Assembly: GCA_964489425.1 (NCBI GenBank)
Contig: CAZAYP010000027.1
Coordinates: 1 to 63,501, forward strand
Origin: CAZAYP01 sp964489425 [NCBI: uncultured Verrucomicrobiota bacterium]
GTDB lineage: Bacteria > Verrucomicrobiota > Kiritimatiellia > RZYC01
Direction: 5' to 3'
DNA length: 63,501 nt
Part shown: piece by piece, positions 16,422 through 24,723 of the stretch
Position numbering within the stretch: the stretch's first letter is position 1
Layout: each line of letters begins with the position of its first letter
Position numbers and translations under genes: made by a program
The notes under the pieces: model-generated
Database searches by the model: none
Told to the model about the DNA's origin: nothing
The model's input: the letters and a program-made list of their open reading frames with translations, nothing else

Positions 16422-18828
16422 GAATATTCCCCAGGACCAGCTGCAGACGGTCGGCCACGGCGTGCCGCGCATCGACACCGTGGAAAAACTCACCGGCGCC
16501 GCCCTGTACACCGGCGACATGGCCCTGCCCGGCATGCTGTTCGCCAAGGTCAAGCGCAGCCCGCACGCCAAGGCGCGCATCAAGAAGATCGACACGTCCA
16601 AAGCCGAAAAGCTGCCCGGCGTCCATGCCGTGCTGACCGGCGCCGAGTTGGACTACCGCGTGGGGCTGTACCTGGTGGACAAGTACGTCCTGGCCCGGGG
16701 CGTGGTGCGCCACTACGGCGAGGCCGTGGCCGCGGTCGCGGCCGAATCCTGGACCATTGCCCAGCAGGCCGTGGACCTGATCGCGGTGGACTACGAGGTC
16801 CTGGAGCCGGCGCTCGACCCGGTGTCCGCGATCAAGAAAGGCGCGCCGCTGGTGCACCCGGACCTGGGCACCTATGATTTCGTGCAGGCCGTGTTCTCGC
16901 CCCAGGGCGGCACCAACATCGCCAATCTGACCAAGCTGCGCAAGGGCGACGTGGAACAGGGGTTCAAGGAGGCGGACTTCATCGTCGAGCGCGAGTACAC
17001 CAACCCCAACGTTCAACACGTGCCCATGGAAACCCATGTGGCCATCGGCCAGTGGCAGGTGGGCGACAAGATCATCATCTACACCTCGGCCCAGTCGCCG
17101 TTCACCGTGCGCAACCTGTTTGCGCACTCGTTCAAGCTCCCCCACAGCCAGATCAAGGTCTACGTGCCGTACGTGGGCGGCGGGTTCGGCGGCAAGGCCG
17201 GCATCGGGCTCGAGCCGCTGGCGTGCTGCCTGTCGCGCAAAGCCGGCGGCCGGCCGGTAAAGCTCCAGGCCACGCGCGAGGAGGAGTTCAGCCTGCTGCC
17301 GTGCCGTTCCGGCCTGGTGTACCACATCAAGACCGGGGTCAAGAAGGACGGCAAGATCACCGCGCAGAAGATGACCATGTACTGGGACGCCGGCGCCTAT
17401 GCCGACTACGCCGTCAACGTCACCCGCGCCTCCGGCTACTCGGCCGGCGGGCCCTACGAGTATCCCAACGCATGGGTGGACGCCTACACGGTCTACACCA
17501 ACAAGCCATTCGGCACGGCGTACCGCGGGTTTGGCCATGTCGAGTTTTCCTGGGGCATTGAGCGCCATTTCGACTTGCTGGCCAAAACCATCGGCATGGA
17601 CCCGCTCAAGTTCCGGCTGCTCAACGCGCTCAAACCCGGATCCACCACGCTGACGGGCGAGACGATCACCGCGCACACCGGCAACGTGTCCAAGTGCATG
17701 GAAAACGCCGCCCGCGCGGTGGGCTACGGCAAGCTTTCGGCCGCGGAAAAAGCGCGCGAGAAAAAGACCGGCCGCAAGATCGGCAAGGCCGTGGCGGCGC
17801 TGCACAAGGCGCCGGCCATGCCGCCGTTCACGGGCACGGTCGTGGTGCTGAAGATGAACGAGGATGGCACGGTGCTGGCCAACCTGTCGCTGACCGACAT
17901 CGGCCAGGGCACCTACACCTCGGTGGTCCAGATCATTGCCGAGGCGCTGCGTTTCCCCATGGACCGCATCCGCCTGCCCATGGAGAACGACACCGACCGC
18001 GATCCGTACGACTGGCAGACCGTGGCGTCCAAGGGCCTGCTGCTTTGCGGCAACGCGGCCATCCTCGCCGCGAAGGACCTGCTCGCCAAGGCCTATGCCG
18101 TGGCCGGCCAGGTGCTGCGCGCCCAACCGTGCGACCTCGACCACGACGCGGACCGGATCTTTGTCCGCCACCACGCGGTGCACGGCATCACGTTCCGCCA
18201 GATCGCCGTAGGTTATGCCTACCCCGACGGCAACGCCATCGGCGGCCCCCTGGTGGGCGTGGGCACGTACACCGCCCAGGGCCTGTCCAACCTCGACAAA
18301 GCCACCGGCGCCGGCCTGCCGGCCTTGGACTGGACGTACGGCGCCCACGGTCTCGTGGTCGAAGTGGACCCCGTGACCGGGGCGTTCAACGTCATCAAGG
18401 TGGCCTCGGTCTTTGACGTGGGCAAGGCCATCAACCCGGCCTGCGTGCGCGGCCAGGCCATCGGTGGCATGCTCCAGGGCCTGGGCACGGCCATGTGCGA
18501 GGGGTACATCTACAGCCCCGAGGGCCAACTCCTGAACCCGTCGTTTACCGACAACAAGATCCCCACGGCGCTGGACCTGCCCGAGGAAGTCGAGGCCATG
18601 GTGGTCGAGACCCCGCAGATCGACGGCCCGTACGGCGCGCGCGGCGTGGGTGAACACTCCATGATCGCCATCGGCGGCGCCCTGGGCAATGCCCTCCAGA
18701 GCGCCTGCGGTGCGGACCTCTCGCACATGCCCATCCGCCAGGAGGATGTCTGGTTGGCGCTGCAGGGCAAGGCGCCCGCGACTCCCGCGACCGTGGCGCC
18801 GGCCTGCCACGCCGCGCCCAAACTATAG
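16414..18828 (+). CDS. Molybdenum hydroxylase, molybdopterin-binding (large) subunit
   Basis: 804 residues, normal for the family. Visible elements are the N-terminal a/b hammerhead (KLTGAALYTGDMALPGMLF), the cofactor motif GGGFGGKAGIG, AYRGFGHVEFSW, and near the C-terminus GARGVGEHSMIAIGGALGNA. The glutamate in GVGE would be the catalytic base. The CO-dehydrogenase loop signature (AYxCSFR) is absent, so it is not a form I CO dehydrogenase. It more likely hydroxylates an aldehyde, purine or N-heterocycle. No maturation genes (XdhC/CoxI, MobA-like) are in the window. Reasonable alternatives are aldehyde oxidoreductase or xanthine-dehydrogenase-like. Confidence 0.92.
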   Translation: MFENIPQDQLQTVGHGVPRIDTVEKLTGAALYTGDMALPGMLFAKVKRSPHAKARIKKIDTSKAEKLPGVHAVLTGAELDYRVGLYLVDKYVLARGVVRHYGEAVAAVAAESWTIAQQAVDLIAVDYEVLEPALDPVSAIKKGAPLVHPDLGTYDFVQAVFSPQGGTNIANLTKLRKGDVEQGFKEADFIVEREYTNPNVQHVPMETHVAIGQWQVGDKIIIYTSAQSPFTVRNLFAHSFKLPHSQIKVYVPYVGGGFGGKAGIGLEPLACCLSRKAGGRPVKLQATREEEFSLLPCRSGLVYHIKTGVKKDGKITAQKMTMYWDAGAYADYAVNVTRASGYSAGGPYEYPNAWVDAYTVYTNKPFGTAYRGFGHVEFSWGIERHFDLLAKTIGMDPLKFRLLNALKPGSTTLTGETITAHTGNVSKCMENAARAVGYGKLSAAEKAREKKTGRKIGKAVAALHKAPAMPPFTGTVVVLKMNEDGTVLANLSLTDIGQGTYTSVVQIIAEALRFPMDRIRLPMENDTDRDPYDWQTVASKGLLLCGNAAILAAKDLLAKAYAVAGQVLRAQPCDLDHDADRIFVRHHAVHGITFRQIAVGYAYPDGNAIGGPLVGVGTYTAQGLSNLDKATGAGLPALDWTYGAHGLVVEVDPVTGAFNVIKVASVFDVGKAINPACVRGQAIGGMLQGLGTAMCEGYIYSPEGQLLNPSFTDNKIPTALDLPEEVEAMVVETPQIDGPYGARGVGEHSMIAIGGALGNALQSACGADLSHMPIRQEDVWLALQGKAPATPATVAPACHAAPKL

Positions 18829-18960
18829 CGCGTTATAGCGCATTAACCTGTTTCATAGCCATCAGACGGCGCGCCAAGGATGCCACGCCCCACGTGATCG
18901 CGCCGATGGAGGCGCTGCTCTGTCGAATCCATCGGGATGGATTCAGTCATCCGCGTGTAG

Positions 18961-19042
18961 CGCGGGGCTCCTGTCCCGCGGCATACTGTCCACGGCCCGG
19001 GAGGTCCGTGCCACGAGCGCGCCCCGTAAAAAAGGGGCGCGC
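18961..19042. repeat. Three consecutive hairpin-forming inverted repeats
   Basis: Stem pairs are CGCGGG/CCCGCG (18961-18980), CACGG/CCGTG (18991-19010) and GCGCGCCCC/GGGGCGCGC (19017-19042, loop GTAAAAAA). None is followed by a T-run on either strand, so they are not standard terminators for the converging molybdenum hydroxylase and lipoprotein genes. The 347-base spacer 18829-19175 otherwise holds no gene I can support. Confidence 0.5.
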
Positions 19043-19175
19043 TTCATGAACGGAGCGGGACAACGCAGATGTCCCTCCAATCCACACAATGCAGGCGCCG
19101 CTCTGGCGGCGCCGATCATGGGCAATCATTCAGCCCAGGACCGGCATCCGCCGCGCGATGTGGACCGTTGGCCGC

Positions 19176-20030
19176 CTATTGCGCGGGCGCGGGTTGTGCC
19201 GGGGCTTCCGGGGCGGTTTCTTCCACCACGGTTTCCTCGACTTCAACCTCTTCGACTTCGACGTCTTCTTCGTCGTCGTCTTCGGGTTCGGGCTTGATTT
19301 CCGGCAGGTTGACATCCTTGCCCGAGAACACCACGCGCATGGAGGTCTTATCCATCTTCATGAGCAGGTCGGGATCCTTGTCCATGTCGTAGATCCAGCT
19401 GACCTCATTGCCGTTTTTCTCCGTGGCATTGGTGTCGAGCACCTCGGTGGGCAGGACCACGCGCATGGCCACGGACATGCCCTTGAGCAGGGGCGCCATC
19501 TGCTGGAGCATCTGCTTCTCCATCTCGGGATCCATGGCGTCCTTGTCCGGGCCGCCCATGTTGTAATCCTCGGACTGCTGCAGGAGTTCGTAGTTGCCCT
19601 CGGCATTCTTGGTCAGGGACAGCGTGTTGTTGTCGTAGAAATCGGTTTCCAGCAGCGCGTTCAGATCCTTGAACTCGATGGAAACGTTCATGTATTTCCA
19701 GCCATCCTTGACTTCCGAGGTGACGGACTTGACCGTGATCCCCTTGGGATCAAGCTTTTCAAGCTTGGCGCGGATTTTCGCTTCGTCGAAATCAAACGGC
19801 GAATCTTCCGCGTCGTCGTCGGCTTCCGCCTCGGTGCCTTCCGGCTTGGGCATATTTTCCGCCATTTTTTTCATGGCTTCCATCTGGGCGATGGTTTGTT
19901 CCGACATGCCGTACTTGATGGCCAACTGGCCCGACCCGTCCTTGTTGAGGCTGAGCGTCTGATCGACCTTGATGCAACCAACCAGGCCCATGGCCAAAGC
20001 CGCAATAATCACCAACCAGGCAATCCTCAT
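19176..20030 (-). CDS. Putative lipoprotein with acidic C-terminal tail
   Basis: 284 residues. The N-terminus MRIAWLVIIAALAMGLVGC is a lipoprotein signal with lipobox LVGC and C19 as the lipidated residue. The mature part opens with a beta-hairpin-like IKVDQTLSLNKDGSGQLAIKY, and the central region is rich in Lys/Asp/Met. Residues ~245-284 are an extremely acidic, low-complexity tail (EDDDEEDVEVEEVEVEE) ending in Ala/Pro. The opening resembles small membrane-anchored proteins of unknown function that begin with C-x-K-V-D-x-x-L. It is isolated, with its own candidate promoter, and no function can be named. Confidence 0.75.
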   Translation of the reverse strand: MRIAWLVIIAALAMGLVGCIKVDQTLSLNKDGSGQLAIKYGMSEQTIAQMEAMKKMAENMPKPEGTEAEADDDAEDSPFDFDEAKIRAKLEKLDPKGITVKSVTSEVKDGWKYMNVSIEFKDLNALLETDFYDNNTLSLTKNAEGNYELLQQSEDYNMGGPDKDAMDPEMEKQMLQQMAPLLKGMSVAMRVVLPTEVLDTNATEKNGNEVSWIYDMDKDPDLLMKMDKTSMRVVFSGKDVNLPEIKPEPEDDDEEDVEVEEVEVEETVVEETAPEAPAQPAPAQ

Positions 20031-20088
20031 GAATCGTATCCTTTCTTGTCTTGTTGTGCGGGTTGGCCCCGTCACGTTATGGCCGCAG

Positions 20089-20117
20089 AACCTAGCACAG
20101 GCCCACGGCCAAGGCAA
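20089..20117 (-). promoter_or_regulatory. Candidate promoter of the lipoprotein gene
   Basis: On the minus strand TTGCCT and TAGGTT are separated by 17 bases, about 60 bases before the ATG. Confidence 0.4.
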
Positions 20118-20152
20118 TAGAAAGATCCCGGTCGGCGGCGCGCTTGTTCATC

Positions 20153-20182
20153 TTGACGTCGTCGGCCCGTTTCGGTTACGGT
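20153..20182 (+). promoter_or_regulatory. Candidate promoter of the FG-GAP/kelch giant gene
   Basis: TTGACG and TACGGT are separated by 18 bases. The same TTGAC-18-TACGGT arrangement precedes the related gene at 28890. Confidence 0.5.
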
Positions 20183-20245
20183 TTTTTGTGAAGGCGCCGC
20201 GGGAAAAACAAGCCTCTAACAATTACAACATTCGGGAGTCCTGCC

Positions 20246-23200
20246 ATGACCAGTAATCTTCAGCCGCGCAGCCGTCTATTATCATGGTCGATCGGCCTCG
20301 TGGTCGTGGGGCTTGGGCTGGCTGGGTTTGCCGCCAACGCCCTGGCGGCCGCGCTGCCGGCCTCCAACGCCGCATGGACCGTCTCGGGCGCGGCCGACTC
20401 GAACTGGCTGGGCTTTGCCACGGCCGCCGCCGGCGACTTCAATGGCGACGGCTTCGACGATGCCGTGGTCAGCGCGCCGGCTTCTGATGGCCAGCGCGGC
20501 ATGGTCCGCGTGTATTACGGCAGCGCCAGCGGCCCGGCCGCCACCCCGGACTGGAGCCAGAGCGGCTCGCAAACCAACGATGCCTTGGGCTACTCCGTGG
20601 GCACCGCCGGCGACGTCAATAACGACGGCTTCGACGATCTGGTGGTCGGCACGGGCGACTTCATCGGCACCAAGCAGGATCCCGGCAAGGCGTTCCTCTA
20701 TCTCGGCAGCGCCGGCGGCCTCGGCGGGGTGGCGGACTGGTACCGCACCGGCACGGACAACGACGACCTGTACGGCTTGTGCGTCAGCGGGGCCGGCGAC
20801 GTCAACAACGACGGTTACGATGACGTGCTGGTCGGTTCGCCCGGCTATCCCGCGGGCCAGAACACCGGGCGGGCGCTGCTGTACCTGGGCTCGGCGTCCG
20901 GGTTGGGCGCCGCGGCCTGGGTCGCGGACGGCGAAGCCAGCAACAACTTCTTCGGCGTGAGCGTGGCCGCGGCCGGCGACGTCAATGACGACGGTTACGG
21001 CGACGTGCTGGTCGGCGCCGGCGGGTATGCCAAGAGCCGGGGCAAAGCCTATCTCTACCTGGGCAACGCCGCGGGCCTGGAGAGCGGCGCGGCCTGGACC
21101 GCCATGGGCGAGACCAACGCCCACGAGTTCGGCCAGGCCCTGGCCGGCGTGGGCGACGTGACCGGCGACGGCTACGCCGACGTGGCCGTGGGCGCCCCCG
21201 GCTTCTACATCAACAGCGACATGATCAAGTGCTGCCGCGGCAAAACCTACGTCTATTACGGCGGCCCGGCCGGCCTGCTGGCCGCGCCCAGCTGGTCGGT
21301 GTACGGCCAGGACAACTTCGAATTTTTCGCCAGCGCCGTCAGCTCGGGCCGCGACTTGAACGGGGATGGCTTTGGCGACCTGCTGGTGGGCGCCTATGGC
21401 TATAATTACGGGCACGACAAGGGCAAGGCCTACCTCTACCTCGGTCGCGCGGCCGGGTTCCCGGCTTCCGCCAACTGGACCGTGACCGGCGGCCTGGATG
21501 ACGACCAGTTCGCCAATGCCATGGCGGCCGGCGACGTCAACGGCGACGGGCTCGGCGATGTGCTGGTCGGCGCCCGCTACGCGCCGGCCGGCGGGGTCCG
21601 GCGGGGCGCGGCCTACCTGTACCCGGGCGTCTCCCTGGACCAGCCCCAGGCCGGCGTGATCGGCACCAATGGCCTGCTGCTGGCCAGCGGCATCCCGGCG
21701 TCGGCCGCGGCCGGCACGCACTTCGGCACGGTGCCGCTGGGCGCGTGGGTGACCAACCGGCTGGCGCTCACCAACAGCGGCACGGCCGTGCTGCTGGTCC
21801 ACGGCTGCGCGACCACGGGCGTCGCGACCGCCCAGTTCCGGGTGGCCGGGATGCCCCCCGCGGTGGCACCGCACGCGGTGGGCGTGTTCACGGTGGCCTT
21901 TCATGCCGCCGCTCCCGGCGACGCCCAAGCCGCCCTGCAAATCGCCAACAATACCGTGGGCGGGCTTTCAAACTACGTGGTCAACCTGCGCGGCGTGGTT
22001 GAGAAGCTGGACCAAACCATCGCCTTTCCGCTGCTGCCGAACCCATGCGTCACCGGCAGCGTGATCCTGGCGGCCGCGGCGTCGAGCGGGCTGCCGGTGG
22101 CGTTGGCCGTGCTCAGCGGCCCCGGGACCATCAGCGGAGGCAGCAACCTCGCCTTCAACGGCGTGGGCGACGTGCTGATCACCGCCAGCCAGCCCGGCAA
22201 CGCCACTTGGAACCCGGCCCCCGACGTGACCAACCATCTGCACGTGTACCGCATCAGCCCCCAGTCCGGCCCGTTCGCCGGCGGCAACCGGGTGGCCCTG
22301 ACCAACGGCACCCTGGGCAGCGGGGCCGACATCACCAACGTCACCGTCGGCGGCCTGGCAGCGGCGATCTTTGAACAGAATGCCAGCGCCATCACCGTTA
22401 CGATGCCGGCCTTCGGCAGCGCGGGGCCCAAGACCGTGGTGGTCCAGTCGGCCAGCCTGGGCGAGACGATTTTTGCCGACGCTTATGAAGCGGAGTCTCC
22501 CATCCCGGCCGGCGGGCTCGGGCTCGGCACCAACGCGCTGGACTTCAGCGCCACCTACCGCGGCGCCGCGCCGTTGCCGCAGTCAATCAGCCTCGCCAAT
22601 GTCGGCGGCCAGGCCCTCGGCTATACCAATCGCGTTAGTTACGGCACGCCCGCCGCCGACTGGCTGGCCGTGGCGCCGGCCGCAGGCCAGCTTGCGGCCG
22701 GCGGCGCCACCGGGCTGACCCACAGCGTCGCCAGCGCCCAGCTCGACGCGGGGGTTTACACGGCCACCAATACCGTGGCATCCGCCGAGGCCACCAACAG
22801 CCCGCAGCACATCGCGGTGCGCCTGACCATAAATCCGGCTGATCAAACCATCGATTTTCCCGCCGTGGCGCCGCAGAACGCGACCGGCGCCGTGGCGCTG
22901 GCCGCCGCGGCATCGAGCGGGTTGCCCGTCTCGCTGGCCGTGCTCAGCGGCCCCGGGATCATCAGCGCGGGCAGCAACCTGGCCTTCACCGGCGCGGGCG
23001 ATGTGGTGGTCGTGGCCAACCAGCCCGGCGACGCCAACTGGAACCCCGCGCCCGGCGTGACCAACCGGGTCCACGCGTACGCGGTCACGCCCGCAGCCGG
23101 CCCGTTCGCCGGCGGCAACCTGGTGGTGTTGACCAATGGCATGCTCGGCAGCGGCGGAGACATCACTGATGTGACCCTCGGCGGCGCTGCCGCCGCCATC

Positions 23201-24712
23201 GTGGACCAGGGCGCAAACTGGGTGTCCTTCCTGGCGCCGGGCACCGGATCAGCCGGCCGTAAAGACATCGTGGTTGATTCAGCGAGCGTTGGCACGCTGA
23301 CCTTCGGCCAGGCCTACGCCGTCAACCCGGCGGGCGTCATCGGCTGGGACGTGGACGATTACGGCCAGTGGTTGCCGGTCGCGGGCCTGCCCCAGGGCGG
23401 CATCGGGTTCGCCGCCGCCGTGCTCAACGGCAAGATCTATGTCATGGGCGACAGCGCCATCACGACCAATGTGTACCAGTTCGATGGCAGCGCCTGGATC
23501 GAAGTCGCCGGCATGCCGGCCGGCAAGTACATGCTGGCCGCGGCCGTGCTCGACGGCGCGCTCTATGCCATCGGCGGGTACCAGGCGCTGGGCAGTTCCA
23601 CCAATGTCTTCCGCTTTGACGGCACGGCTTGGAGCGAGGTGGCCGGCCTGCCGGTCCCGCGCCACGGCTTGGTCGCCGCGACCCTGGACAACGCCTTGTA
23701 CGCCATCGGCGGCCTCGGCCCGGCCGGTGCCTGCTCCAACGTCTTCCGCTTTGACGGCGCGGCCTGGAGCGAGGTGGCTGGCCTGCCCGCCCCGCGCGCC
23801 GAACTGGCAGCCGCCACCTTCCAATCCGCCATTTACGCCATCGGCGGGTCGCTCAGTTCCATGGCCCACAGCAACGTCTATCGGTTTGATGGCACCGCAT
23901 GGAGCGAAGCCCCCCCCTTGCCGATCCCCTGTAAAAATCTGGCCGCCGCCGGCCTCGGCAGCAACCTGTACGCCATGGGCGCCAGCTGGCAGACCAACGT
24001 GTACCGCTTTGACGGCGCCGTGTGGACCAAGTCTGTGCCCATGCCCGAGGCGTTCTCCGGCGGCGCCGCGTGCGCGCTGGATGGTGCCTTGTACACGCTG
24101 CTTTCCGGCCATCCCACCAACGTCGTGCCGGCCTTGCGGTTCCCGGGGAAATCCTGGTTTCCCGGCGTGAGCCCCGCCAGCGGCAGCCGGGTCGGCGGCT
24201 ACCCGGTCGCCATCAACGGGCTGAACCTGGGCAGCGGCGCGGACGTGACCAACGTTACCCTGTGCAACGTGCCGGCGGCCGTCACCAGCCAGAACCCCAC
24301 CCAGGTCGTGGTTACGGCTGGCGCCGCCGCCACGCCGATCGCGGGTGATGTGGTTGTGTATTCCATCGGCTACGGGATTATCACGGCCACCAACGCGTTC
24401 ACCTACCTCGCGCCCGAGCCGGCGCCCCAGGTGATTACGTTCCCGCCAATCGGCCCCCAGCGGCTGACCAACGTGGTGACGCTCGTGGCAACGGCATCCA
24501 GCGGCCTGCCCGTGGCCTTCGCCGTGGCCGGCGGGCCCGGGGTGATCACCAACGGTATCCAGCTCAGCTTCACTGGCCTTGGCGTGGTGGCCGTCGCGGC
24601 CGCCCAGCCCGGCAACAACGACTGGTTGCCCGCGCCCAACGAGACCAACCTGGTCACCGTGATCAACGGCCTGGTGACCGCGCCGTGGGAATTGCTCTTG
24701 CGCGAGGAGTAA
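20246..24712 (+). CDS. Giant exported protein: FG-GAP propeller, Ig-like modules, IPT/TIG and kelch repeats
   Basis: 1488 residues. A signal peptide spans ~1-35 (SIGLVVVGLGLAGFAANALAA). Residues ~45-440 hold seven FG-GAP blades, each with a calcium loop such as DFNGDGFDD, DVNNDGYDD or DVTGDGYAD, giving an integrin-alpha-like seven-bladed propeller. A long Ig-like region follows. A ~160-residue module (opening DQTIxFP, with ASSGLPV, SGPGxIS and QPGxxxWNPAP, then an IPT/TIG-like GPFAGGN part) occurs twice in full and once partly at the end. Residues ~1035-1290 are kelch repeats (FDGTAWSEVAGLP). The C-terminus is APWELLLREE, close to the tails of two other giants in this window. It is probably a surface adhesion or binding protein. 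SD is GGGAG. Confidence 0.9.
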   Translation: MTSNLQPRSRLLSWSIGLVVVGLGLAGFAANALAAALPASNAAWTVSGAADSNWLGFATAAAGDFNGDGFDDAVVSAPASDGQRGMVRVYYGSASGPAATPDWSQSGSQTNDALGYSVGTAGDVNNDGFDDLVVGTGDFIGTKQDPGKAFLYLGSAGGLGGVADWYRTGTDNDDLYGLCVSGAGDVNNDGYDDVLVGSPGYPAGQNTGRALLYLGSASGLGAAAWVADGEASNNFFGVSVAAAGDVNDDGYGDVLVGAGGYAKSRGKAYLYLGNAAGLESGAAWTAMGETNAHEFGQALAGVGDVTGDGYADVAVGAPGFYINSDMIKCCRGKTYVYYGGPAGLLAAPSWSVYGQDNFEFFASAVSSGRDLNGDGFGDLLVGAYGYNYGHDKGKAYLYLGRAAGFPASANWTVTGGLDDDQFANAMAAGDVNGDGLGDVLVGARYAPAGGVRRGAAYLYPGVSLDQPQAGVIGTNGLLLASGIPASAAAGTHFGTVPLGAWVTNRLALTNSGTAVLLVHGCATTGVATAQFRVAGMPPAVAPHAVGVFTVAFHAAAPGDAQAALQIANNTVGGLSNYVVNLRGVVEKLDQTIAFPLLPNPCVTGSVILAAAASSGLPVALAVLSGPGTISGGSNLAFNGVGDVLITASQPGNATWNPAPDVTNHLHVYRISPQSGPFAGGNRVALTNGTLGSGADITNVTVGGLAAAIFEQNASAITVTMPAFGSAGPKTVVVQSASLGETIFADAYEAESPIPAGGLGLGTNALDFSATYRGAAPLPQSISLANVGGQALGYTNRVSYGTPAADWLAVAPAAGQLAAGGATGLTHSVASAQLDAGVYTATNTVASAEATNSPQHIAVRLTINPADQTIDFPAVAPQNATGAVALAAAASSGLPVSLAVLSGPGIISAGSNLAFTGAGDVVVVANQPGDANWNPAPGVTNRVHAYAVTPAAGPFAGGNLVVLTNGMLGSGGDITDVTLGGAAAAIVDQGANWVSFLAPGTGSAGRKDIVVDSASVGTLTFGQAYAVNPAGVIGWDVDDYGQWLPVAGLPQGGIGFAAAVLNGKIYVMGDSAITTNVYQFDGSAWIEVAGMPAGKYMLAAAVLDGALYAIGGYQALGSSTNVFRFDGTAWSEVAGLPVPRHGLVAATLDNALYAIGGLGPAGACSNVFRFDGAAWSEVAGLPAPRAELAAATFQSAIYAIGGSLSSMAHSNVYRFDGTAWSEAPPLPIPCKNLAAAGLGSNLYAMGASWQTNVYRFDGAVWTKSVPMPEAFSGGAACALDGALYTLLSGHPTNVVPALRFPGKSWFPGVSPASGSRVGGYPVAINGLNLGSGADVTNVTLCNVPAAVTSQNPTQVVVTAGAAATPIAGDVVVYSIGYGIITATNAFTYLAPEPAPQVITFPPIGPQRLTNVVTLVATASSGLPVAFAVAGGPGVITNGIQLSFTGLGVVAVAAAQPGNNDWLPAPNETNLVTVINGLVTAPWELLLREE

Positions 24713-24723
24713 TCCCCCAACGG

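Noticed and set aside
15096-18828. Form I CO dehydrogenase (coxMSL)
   Set aside because: Gene order fits, but the active-site loop signature AYxCSFR is missing, so a specific cox assignment is not supported.
19017-19042. Nine-base-pair hairpin as a terminator
   Set aside because: The A-run is in the loop, and no T-run follows the stem on either strand.
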